Source: Clostridiales bacterium (lineage in GTDB: Bacteria > Bacillota > Sulfobacillia > UBA995 > UBA9673). From it: 6,670 nucleotides of DNA. The translations under genes were made by a program, and so were the position numbers. The DNA is taken from the NCBI GenBank assembly GCA_003541445.1, contig DPMO01000283.1, positions 1 to 6,670 of the forward strand, given 5' to 3'. Positions 1 through 4,589 of this stretch are shown piece after piece. A model generated the notes under the pieces. That model saw only the letters and a list, made by a program, of their open reading frames with translations, searched no databases and was not told where the DNA came from. Position 1 is the stretch's first letter. The number at the start of each line of letters is the position of its first letter.

Positions 1-1
1 C

Positions 2-580
2 GCGGGCGGCTCCCGCGGCGCGGGGACCCTGCGTCTCTTGGAGGTCGGGGCGGGGCCGCAGGAGGCCCTCGTGGAGGTCCTGCGTTGGGCGGCCGAGCGC
101 GCGGCCGCTTCGGGACTCGCGCGGGTGGAGTTCACCGGTCCGCCGGACCACCCGTTCTCCAGGCTGGCCCGGCTCAGGGCCTCGGCCTGTGTGACGGTGG
201 GACCCGGGTACGACGGCGGTGTCTCGGTGACGAACCGCGGCCTCTTGCTCGCCGACATCGCCGGGGCGCTCGCCGCGCGGGCGGAGGCGGCCGGCGTGGA
301 AGCCGGGACACAGGTGGTCCTTGACGTGGGACCGAAGAGGATGAGCCTGACCTTCGCGGGGGGACGGGTGAGGCTCGTCGGCGGCCGGGCCGGGTCGGAG
401 GCGGGGGTCCCGGTCACACGGCTGTCGCCTCAGGCCTTCACCCTCATGGTCACGGGCTGGGCCGGCGGGACGGAGGTGGGGATGCTTCCCGGGACGACGG
501 TGGCCGCTGAGCACCGGCAGGCCCTGTCGGCGCTGTTCCCGGTGTCCTATCCGCACTGGGTCCCCGCGCCGTACTGGTAG
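2..580 (+). CDS. GNAT N-acetyltransferase with SCP2-like C-terminal domain (5'-partial)
   Basis: The frame is open from the window edge, so the start and probably most of the acetyl-CoA-binding GNAT core lie upstream. The visible N-terminal part (GTLRLLEVGAG, then an amphipathic helix ending PPDHPFSRLARL) resembles the second GNAT domain of Eis-like enzymes. It is followed by an alpha/beta stretch (LLLADIAGALAAR, VVLDVGPKRMSLTFAGGRVRL) like the SCP2-type domain these proteins carry. The end, ALFPVSYPHWVPAPYW, fits the LFP...PYW-type tail usual in the family. Eis enzymes are known to use the C-terminal carboxylate in catalysis; here the last residue is Trp. The likely reaction is acetyl transfer from acetyl-CoA to an amine, with unknown substrate. 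The family assignment is from recalled motifs without alignment. An ATG-free open frame upstream of position 38 argues against a short complete gene. Confidence 0.6.
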   Translation, partial: AGGSRGAGTLRLLEVGAGPQEALVEVLRWAAERAAASGLARVEFTGPPDHPFSRLARLRASACVTVGPGYDGGVSVTNRGLLLADIAGALAARAEAAGVEAGTQVVLDVGPKRMSLTFAGGRVRLVGGRAGSEAGVPVTRLSPQAFTLMVTGWAGGTEVGMLPGTTVAAEHRQALSALFPVSYPHWVPAPYW

Positions 581-582
581 AG

Positions 583-613
583 CGTCCCCGCGCCCTGCCG
601 CCGGAGCGGGACG
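583..613 (+). terminator. weak GC hairpin after the acetyltransferase gene
   Basis: CGTCCCCGC (583-591) can pair with GCGGGACG (606-613) with one bulged C, three bases after the stop codon. No T-run follows, so it is at best a weak or factor-assisted terminator; chance pairing in GC-rich DNA is a real alternative. Confidence 0.2.
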
Positions 614-656
614 GCGGCCGACGCTTCAGGCAGCCGCGCCGCAGCCGCACGGGGTG

Positions 657-665
657 TGGTATGAT
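657..665 (+). promoter_or_regulatory. extended -10 promoter for the HEPN/MNT pair
   Basis: TGGTATGAT matches an extended -10 (TGn + TATGAT, 5/6 to TATAAT). It is A/T-rich against a very GC-rich surround, and no recognisable -35 lies 17 bp upstream. Transcription would start near 672. That excludes the GTG at 654 as the HEPN start and leaves the TTG at 708 (with RBS) or the ATG at 675 (near-leaderless). Confidence 0.5.
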
Positions 666-707
666 ACGCGGAGAATGCCAGACCTTGGTTCGCGGGGTGA
701 GGGGAGC

Positions 708-1100
708 TTGGCTGACCGGAGCCGTGACTGGATGAGGCAGGCGGAAGCCGACCTCCGGCACGCCCGGAACTCACGGTCCCTGGGAGACTTCGAGTGGGCC
801 TGCTTCGCCGCCCACCAGGCGGCCGAGAAGGCGGTCAAGGCCTGTTTTCAGAAGCTCCACGCCGAAGTGTGGGGGCACGTGGTGAGCCTCATGCTCTCAC
901 GGCTCTCAGAGAGGGTCGCCGTGCCGCAAGCCGTCGTCGAGCGGGCCAAAATCCTTGACAAGCATTATATTCCAGCACGCTATCCCAACGGCTTTGAAGA
1001 AGGGGCGCCGACTGACCTTTACACGTCGGAAGAAGCCGAAAACGCCATCACTATAGCCGGTGAGGTCATTGAGTTCTGTAAGAGTGTTCTGGCCGGATGA
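708..1100 (+). CDS. HEPN-domain protein (probable toxin of a HEPN/MNT pair)
   Basis: This 130-residue all-helical protein has the hallmarks of the PF05168-type HEPN family: RDWMRQAEADLRHAR at the N-terminus, FEWACFAAHQAAEKAVKA around 28-45, WGH at 55-57 and HYIPARYPNG at 86-95. HEPN proteins paired with nucleotidyltransferases are often RNases that use an R-x4-6-H motif. An R79-x6-H86 arrangement, followed at once by Tyr87, is present, but I cannot tell from one sequence whether it is catalytic. I chose TTG 708 because GGGGTGA (694-700) sits 7 nt upstream, the promoter at 657-665 precedes it, and the family pattern begins a few residues later; ATG 675 is the alternative. The 3' end overlaps the next gene by 41 bp, implying translational coupling. 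Family call is firm; toxicity is inferred from context. Confidence 0.88.
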   Translation: MADRSRDWMRQAEADLRHARNSRSLGDFEWACFAAHQAAEKAVKACFQKLHAEVWGHVVSLMLSRLSERVAVPQAVVERAKILDKHYIPARYPNGFEEGAPTDLYTSEEAENAITIAGEVIEFCKSVLAG

Positions 1101-1428
1101 GCCATCGCTGGAGGCCTCTATCAGAGAGTATTCTTCCCGCCTTCTCGCCAGGGAGGAGGTCGTGGGCGTCTATCTGTGCGGCTCGCGGGCCAAGGAGACC
1201 CACACCGTGACGAGCGATGTCGACCTCCTGGTTCTCATCAGGGGCGGGACGGAACCGGCTTTGTTGAGGCCGCACGACAGGATACCGGCCTACCTGCCTG
1301 ACAGCTTCCCCGTAGGACTCGACCTCTTCGTTTACACGGAGGAGGAGGCACGGTCTTCGCCCTTCGTGAGACGCCTCATGGAGGAAGCCGTGCCTCTTCT
1401 CGAAGAAGAGGGGGCTCCAGGGGTGTGA
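1060..1428 (+). CDS. minimal nucleotidyltransferase (MNT), probable antitoxin partner of the HEPN protein
   Basis: This 122-residue protein has the polymerase-beta-like nucleotidyltransferase signature in its exact minimal form: G41-S42, ten residues, then D53-V54-D55 (GSx10DxD). A third acidic residue, D88, lies in VGLDLFVYT, as expected for metal binding. In studied HEPN/MNT modules (MntA/HepT) the MNT protein neutralises the HEPN toxin by transferring AMP to a tyrosine of the toxin. The start is placed at GTG 1060 because the N-terminal text VRSL...WPD resembles other small nucleotidyltransferases. There is no clear Shine-Dalgarno, so translation probably depends on ribosomes finishing the overlapping HEPN gene; TTG 1069 and GTG 1084 are alternatives. 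The residues after GS (RAKE rather than the common ARG) are slightly unusual. Enzyme family is secure; antitoxin role and AMP transfer are inferred. Confidence 0.88.
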   Translation: MRSLSSVRVFWPDEPSLEASIREYSSRLLAREEVVGVYLCGSRAKETHTVTSDVDLLVLIRGGTEPALLRPHDRIPAYLPDSFPVGLDLFVYTEEEARSSPFVRRLMEEAVPLLEEEGAPGV

Positions 1429-1443
1429 AAGGCGGGAGGCCTG

Positions 1444-1452
1444 TGGTAATAT
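1444..1452 (+). promoter_or_regulatory. extended -10 promoter of the tRNA-Arg gene
   Basis: TGGTAATAT (TGn + TAATAT) lies 10 bp before the mature tRNA 5' end, so transcription would start near 1459 with only a few leader nucleotides. No good -35 is present. The core closely resembles the HEPN promoter at 657-665 (TGTGGTA then an A/T-rich run). It begins 15 bp after the MNT stop, so read-through from HEPN/MNT could also reach the tRNA. Confidence 0.5.
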
Positions 1453-1462
1453 AACGGTGCGT

Positions 1463-1537
1463 GCGCCTATAGCTCAGTGGATAGAGCACCGGCCTCCGGA
1501 GCCGGGAGCGCAGGTTCGAGTCCTGCTAGGCGCACCA
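1463..1537 (+). tRNA. tRNA-Arg, anticodon CCG
   Basis: A complete 75-nt cloverleaf with encoded CCA. The acceptor stem GCGCCTA (1463-1469) pairs perfectly with TAGGCGC (1527-1533), followed by discriminator A and CCA (1535-1537). The D stem is GCTC/GAGC around AGTGGATA. The anticodon stem CCGGC/GCCGG encloses CTCCGGA, placing anticodon CCG at 1496-1498, which reads arginine codon CGG. The T arm is GCAGG-TTCGAGT-CCTGC with the invariant TTCGA. A T-rich run (1538-1546) follows the CCA immediately and may act as the transcription end. CGG is well used in G+C-rich genomes. Confidence 0.97.
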
Positions 1538-1590
1538 TTTTTATTTCATGACGAGCCGTTGGTGTCTTTTGCGCCTCTCCCGCGTATGTG

Positions 1591-1624
1591 CCGACGGGAC
1601 GCGGACGCCTCTCACTCCCGTCGG
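1591..1624 (+). repeat. 9-bp perfect inverted repeat in the leader of the PhzF-like gene
   Basis: CCGACGGGA (1591-1599) and TCCCGTCGG (1616-1624) are perfect complements around a 16-nt loop. The hairpin lies between the tRNA and the PhzF-like RBS in a stretch without a convincing gene. No T-run follows, so it is not a typical terminator; it could be a leader structure or processing element. Confidence 0.35.
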
Positions 1625-1689
1625 AGGCAGGTGGGTGCGTCGTCTCTGCCGTAATGTCTTCCGTACCCGTACTGTCTGGAGGCTTGCAG

Positions 1690-2637
1690 GTGCCGCGGAC
1701 GCTCCAGTACAGACAGGTCGACGTGTTCACCGATAGGCCGCTTTCCGGCAACGCTTTGGCGGTCTTCCTTGACGGACGCGGGCTCGAGCCTCGGGTCATG
1801 CAGGCCATTGCCCGGGAGCTCAACCTCCCCGAGACGGCCTTCCTCCTGCCTCCGTCGGTGGATGACGCCACGTACTGCATCCGCACCTTCACTCCTTGCG
1901 AGGAGACCTTCTCGGCGGCCCAAGCCTACCACGGGACGGCCTTCGTCCTGGCCGAGGAAGCCCTCATTCCGCTGAGCGAGCCTCTGACCACCGTATGGCA
2001 ACAGACCCAGATCGGCGTGGTCTCGCCCGTGGAGGTCGAGGTCGCGGGGGGGCGGCCGGTCAAGGTGTCGGTCACGGCGGACGTCCCCGTCTTCGGGCGG
2101 GTCTTCGGCCGGCCGGGCTCCCCCGTCCTGGCGGCCTTGGCCCTCGCCCTGGGCGTCGACCCGGACGACCTCACCTCCCGGGGCCTGTTCCCTCAAATCG
2201 TGTCGACAAGAGACCCCTATCTCATCGTCTGTCTCGAGAATCTCGACCGCCTGTCAGGAGTCGAGCCCGACTTCTCGGCCCTCCGCCGCATAGGAGAGCA
2301 GCTCGACGTCACCGGGTTCTCGGTCTTCGCCCCTCACGCGAGGGACCTCAGGGCACAGGTGCACGTCAGGTTCTTCTCCTGCTCGAACGGTGGCGTGGAG
2401 GAGCCGGCGTCCGCCGGCGCCGCCGCCGCTCTGGGGGCTTATCTCGCCAACAGGCGGGTCATCCGCCCGGACACCGCGGGTCCGGCCCGTTTCACCATCG
2501 AGCAGGGTGTGGAGATGCTGAGGCCCAGCTACATCGAAGTCTCGGTGGCGGTTGACTCCCTGGACCTTCAGAGCTACACCGTCAGGGTCTCCGGGGCGTG
2601 CGCGACTGTGGCGTCGGGTGAGCTCCTCCTCCCGTAG
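1690..2637 (+). CDS. PhzF-family protein with substituted active-site motifs
   Basis: The 315-residue length and order of motifs match the PhzF / diaminopimelate-epimerase-like fold of two similar halves. YRQVDVFTDRPLSGNALAVF (7-26) is the classic N-terminal signature. NLPETAF (45-51) retains the catalytic Glu (E48, equivalent to E45 of PhzF). The next block, normally ELPFAGHPTLGTA, reads ETFSAAQAYHGTA here, so the GHP histidine (PhzF H74) is Gln78. The second-half block, normally EDPATGSAA, reads EEPASAGAA, so Asp208 becomes Glu238 and Ser213 becomes Gly243. The reading frame is intact with good codon use, so it is not a decaying pseudogene; it may have a changed or lost isomerase activity. 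GTG 1690 is chosen because GGAGG (1678-1682) lies 7 nt upstream and the family starts here; the in-frame ATGs at 1588 and 1654 lack an RBS. No phenazine genes are nearby. Confidence 0.9.
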   Translation: MPRTLQYRQVDVFTDRPLSGNALAVFLDGRGLEPRVMQAIARELNLPETAFLLPPSVDDATYCIRTFTPCEETFSAAQAYHGTAFVLAEEALIPLSEPLTTVWQQTQIGVVSPVEVEVAGGRPVKVSVTADVPVFGRVFGRPGSPVLAALALALGVDPDDLTSRGLFPQIVSTRDPYLIVCLENLDRLSGVEPDFSALRRIGEQLDVTGFSVFAPHARDLRAQVHVRFFSCSNGGVEEPASAGAAAALGAYLANRRVIRPDTAGPARFTIEQGVEMLRPSYIEVSVAVDSLDLQSYTVRVSGACATVASGELLLP

Positions 2638-2784
2638 CGCCGGTCTTCCCTTCCCGGCCACGCCCGCTCCCCTTTCTCCACCATGGGTCCTCCTGCTTCT
2701 TGGAAAGCTTCCCGGCTCTCTCGGCGGGGAATGCTAGGCAGGAAGAAAGGCCGGGAGTGGCCTTCGCGAGGGGAGATGCAGGGA

Positions 2785-3114
2785 ATGTGCGGTGTGTGCT
2801 TCGAGGAGACCGGCGACCGGCTTGGAGACGGGCGTGAGGTCGAGATGAGTGTGCCTGCAGAAGCCGAGGAGGAGCCCTTCGAGGTCCTGGCCCAGAACCA
2901 GCTCTCAAGCGATCAGGCTCACATCATGCCCCAGCTCTTCGGCTGGATGACTCCGGCTGAGCAACGCGAGCGGGCCCGGTTCCTCTCGGACCTGACACGT
3001 CCGAGGAGGATTGGCCGTCACCCGCCGCTCGCGGGCTCCTTCGGGGCCGGGTTCGCCGGCTCTCCCTCCGGCGAAGGAGCCGAGGATCCAGAAATCCCTA
3101 CCACTGAAGCCTGA
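2785..3114 (+). CDS. possible small hypothetical protein
   Basis: An unrecognised 109-residue frame. The best protein-like stretch runs from about residue 21 to 72: an acidic segment, then EPFEVLAQNQLSSDQAHIM and a probable helix around TPAEQRERARFLSDL. The last 35 residues are Gly/Pro/Ser-rich and overlap a strong inverted repeat. The N-terminus has a Cys-x-x-Cys pair. ATG 2785 follows GAGGGGAG (2768-2775); ATG 2845, with TGAGGT (2835-2840) four bases upstream, is at least as good and would give 89 residues. Third-position G+C is moderately high, but less so than in the neighbouring genes. The frame ends 40 bp before the IS21 relic. It could be a real orphan, a remnant, or chance; I recognise no family. 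Confidence 0.35.
   Translation: MCGVCFEETGDRLGDGREVEMSVPAEAEEEPFEVLAQNQLSSDQAHIMPQLFGWMTPAEQRERARFLSDLTRPRRIGRHPPLAGSFGAGFAGSPSGEGAEDPEIPTTEA
3034..3081 (+). repeat. overlapping inverted repeats sharing one arm
   Basis: GGCTCCTTCG (3034-3043) pairs perfectly with CGAAGGAGCC (3072-3081). TTCGCCGG (3052-3059) pairs perfectly with CCGGCGAA (3068-3075). The two hairpins share bases 3072-3075, so they partly compete. They lie inside the 3' part of the doubtful ORF and lack a following T-run. Confidence 0.5.
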
Positions 3115-3157
3115 GGGCACTTCCGCGGGACGAAAAAGGTCGTCTCTCGAGGGTGAG

Positions 3158-3202
3158 TATTCCGGGTGAAATCGTCCACCTGTTCCGCTGAACTCGTCCA
3201 CC
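3158..3202 (+). repeat. left-end tandem subterminal repeats of the IS21 relic
   Basis: Two adjacent units, 3158-3180 and 3181-3202, share the pattern TnTTCCG...GAA(A/C)TCGTCCACC. The spacing and repetition fit IstA-binding sites of IS21-type ends. Confidence 0.75.
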
Positions 3203-3251
3203 GGTAGCGAGGGGCGCCTGGACACAACGCTGACCGGCGCCGCCCAGCTGA

Positions 3252-3446
3252 CTCCCTGTCGAGAACTGACACTCGACCATGGGCCACCCGACCGTGGCCG
3301 ACGCCATCCTCGACCGTCTGGTCCACAGCGCCTACAGGATCATCCTCAAGGGAGAGTCGATAAGGAAGGTCATTGCCGACCCAAGGGCAAAAGAAGAGGG
3401 AGCTCAAGGCCCCAGGCCGGGCGTCGCTTCGCTCCGGAAGGGGTGA
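3252..3446 (+). pseudogene. istB: istB C-terminal fragment (IS21-family ATPase), broken
   Basis: The frame reads LPVEN, a stop, HSTMGHPT, then [16 protein letters not shown] and LKGESIRK. This is the conserved C-terminal end of IstB, the AAA+ helper ATPase of IS21 transposition, where the usual text is LPV..WH..(I)[28 protein letters not shown] at 3267-3269 replaces the conserved Trp codon (TGG to TGA), and a second in-frame TGA at 3249-3251 precedes the block. Just upstream, the homology seems to continue in another frame (CAGCTG at 3245-3250, QL), implying a small insertion. The 3' end, at TGA 3444, runs into the right-end repeats, as istB does in intact elements. The ATPase domain is entirely missing. 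Recognition is from memory of the family, but the motif string is highly characteristic. Confidence 0.85.
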
Positions 3447-3488
3447 ACGGCTTCAGCCGGAACACGTGGACGAGTTGGCCGGAACACG
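3441..3488 (+). repeat. right-end subterminal repeats of the IS21 relic
   Basis: Two direct units (3441-3465 and 3466-3488) both end in GCCGGAACAC. They are the inverted counterparts of the left-end units. The outer unit carries GTGGACGAGTT, the exact complement of AACTCGTCCAC at 3191-3201. Confidence 0.75.
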
Positions 3489-3497
3489 CAGAGGGAA

Positions 3498-3503
3498 TTG
3501 ACA
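3498..3503 (+). promoter_or_regulatory. outward-facing TTGACA at the IS tip
   Basis: A perfect -35 hexamer forms the last six bases of the inferred right end and points toward the CAP gene. IS21 itself is known to carry an outward -35 in its right end. The hexamer 17 bp downstream (CTGTTG, 3521-3526) is a poor -10, so a functional hybrid promoter here is doubtful. Confidence 0.3.
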
Positions 3504-3576
3504 CAACACCACGTCTCCCCCTGTTGCTGGCCGATCCGGCACCTGACGCACACCTGTACCATGAGGGGGCCCCGTC

Positions 3577-4395
3577 GTGACGCAGCACTCTTGCCGCCTG
3601 CTCCTGCTCGGACTATGTCTCATCCTCGCCCTCTCAGTCGTCCAGACGGGGCCCCCCGACAGGCCTGCGGTCGGTAGGTCAGAGGCACCCGCGCTTGAGG
3701 TGCCTATGCTTGGGCCCTCCGGACCCGCCGCGTCGGAGGCCACCTCCGGATTGCCGCCCGGTTCGAGCCCGGCTGTACCGTTGTCGCCGGAACCGGCCCC
3801 TGCAACCCGGTCCGAACCTTCGCCGGCAGGGCGGGACGCTCCGAAGGCCCCACCGCCTGAGTCCGAGGAGGCGGCTCCCGTGCCGGGCGACCGTCACCCT
3901 GCCCCTGATGCGCCGGCGCCCCGCCCCAGCGAACCTGCGCCCGCACCAGAGGAGATGCCGTCCGGGTCCTCCGGAGCAGCGCCGTCGGTCCAGGCGCCTG
4001 AGCCAACCCCGGCTCCCGAGATCGAGGCCCGGATGGTGGACCTCGTCAACGCGGAGCGGGCCAGGGCCGGACTGCCGCCGCTGGTGGCGGACCCCGACCT
4101 GATACGTCTCGCCCGATTGAAGAGCGCGGACATGGTCGAGAACGACTACTTCTCGCATGTCTCTCCTGTCTATGGCTCCCCGTTCGACATGATGAAAGCC
4201 GCCGGAATCAGCTATGTGACGGCTGGCGAGAACATCGCCGGAGCGACGAGCCTGGCCCTTGCCCACGAAGGGTTCATGCGGAGTCCCGGTCACCGGGCCA
4301 ACATACTTCGGGAGACCTTCACCCACATCGGCATCGGCGTCGTCGAGGGAGGACCCTACGGCTACATCTTCACCCAGCTCTTCGTAGGTCGGTGA
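3577..4395 (+). CDS. secreted CAP-domain (SCP-like, YkwD-type) protein with Pro/Ala linker
   Basis: This 272-residue protein has three parts. Residues 1-24 are a signal peptide (a few polar residues, then LLLLGLCLILALSVV). Residues 25-147 are a low-complexity Pro/Ala/Ser/Glu linker, probably spanning the cell wall. Residues 149-272 are a CAP domain opening with MVDLVNAERARAGLPPL. The conserved CAP cavity residues are present: H194 in FSHVSP, E218 in GENIA and H239 in SPGHRANIL, and the domain closes with the usual YIFTQLFVG strand. Bacterial CAP proteins of this type are exported and often linked to cell wall or spore; their biochemical activity is poorly defined. No LysM, SH3 or other wall-binding module is visible. 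GTG 3577 is supported by GAGGGGG (3563-3569), 7 nt upstream. The gene lies 73 bp beyond the IS21 relic. Confidence 0.93.
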   Translation: MTQHSCRLLLLGLCLILALSVVQTGPPDRPAVGRSEAPALEVPMLGPSGPAASEATSGLPPGSSPAVPLSPEPAPATRSEPSPAGRDAPKAPPPESEEAAPVPGDRHPAPDAPAPRPSEPAPAPEEMPSGSSGAAPSVQAPEPTPAPEIEARMVDLVNAERARAGLPPLVADPDLIRLARLKSADMVENDYFSHVSPVYGSPFDMMKAAGISYVTAGENIAGATSLALAHEGFMRSPGHRANILRETFTHIGIGVVEGGPYGYIFTQLFVGR

Positions 4396-4398
4396 TAC

Positions 4399-4411
4399 GG
4401 GCCGGCGGCCC
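4399..4411 (+). terminator. short GC hairpin after the CAP gene
   Basis: GGGCC-GGC-GGCCC forms a five-pair hairpin three bases past the stop codon. There is no T-run, so the terminator role is weakly supported. Confidence 0.2.
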
Positions 4412-4442
4412 TCCCGGCGCCCCACATCACCAGGCCCTCGTA

Positions 4443-4470
4443 ACCCCTCCGCCGCAAAAGGCATAGGATT
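4443..4470 (+). promoter_or_regulatory. candidate sigma-K-like sporulation promoter for the SPOCS gene
   Basis: AC (4443-4444), 17 bp, then CATAGGATT (4462-4470) fits the sigma-K pattern AC-N16/17-CATAnnnTA except for the last base. It sits in a relatively A/T-rich patch, and transcription would start near 4476, giving a leader of about 114 nt. The motif is short and could occur by chance; it is considered because the downstream gene is of a sporulation family. Confidence 0.3.
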
Positions 4471-4589
4471 TAGCAGCTTACCCAGTTAGACGCACCAACC
4501 ACGGCCGACGATCCCACCTGGTGGACTCTGGTCGCGCCGGGAACCGACAACAAGGGGTCGGGCCGAAGGCAGGAGGGGGGGAATGCGTA

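Larger units (their letters stand above)
3154..3503 (+). mobile_element. internally deleted IS21-family element (MITE-like relic)
   Basis: A 350-bp block bounded by TGAGTATTCC (3154-3163) and GGAATTGACA (3494-3503), which gives terminal TG...CA with a shared ATTCC/GGAAT. Inside each end are about 22-bp repeats: two at the left (3158-3202) and two, inverted, at the right (3441-3488). The core AACTCGTCCAC (3191-3201) is matched by GTGGACGAGTT (3466-3476). IS21-family elements are known for such repeated subterminal transposase-binding sites. Only a broken C-terminal istB fragment lies between the ends; istA and most of istB, normally about 2 kb, are gone. I see no target duplication flanking the inferred tips, so the exact boundaries are uncertain by a few bases. 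It cannot move by itself but might respond to an intact relative elsewhere. Confidence 0.8.

Noticed and set aside
654..707. GTG at 654 as the HEPN start
   Set aside because: It lies inside the extended -10 region, has no RBS, and adds 18 residues outside the family pattern.
1457..1892. Frames across the tRNA on both strands (one reading APIAQWIEHRPPEP, the reverse one LAGLEPALPAPEAGALSTEL)
   Set aside because: These are well-known spurious translations of tRNA genes, not proteins.
1690..2637. Phenazine biosynthesis as a function of the locus
   Set aside because: PhzF-like proteins are widespread outside phenazine clusters, no other phz gene is nearby, and the catalytic motifs here are changed.
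1612..2661. Two long minus-strand frames opposite the PhzF-like gene
   Set aside because: Low-complexity Arg/Asp/Gly antisense text with no recognisable motif; the plus-strand PhzF motifs are clear.
3158..3488. CRISPR-like array because of about 22-bp repeats
   Set aside because: The repeats are adjacent without unique spacers, occur in inverted orientation at two ends, and flank an istB fragment, so they are IS21 end sites.
3679..4464. A 261-residue minus-strand frame opposite the CAP gene
   Set aside because: Arg/Gly-rich antisense artefact; the plus strand encodes a signal peptide and a canonical CAP domain.
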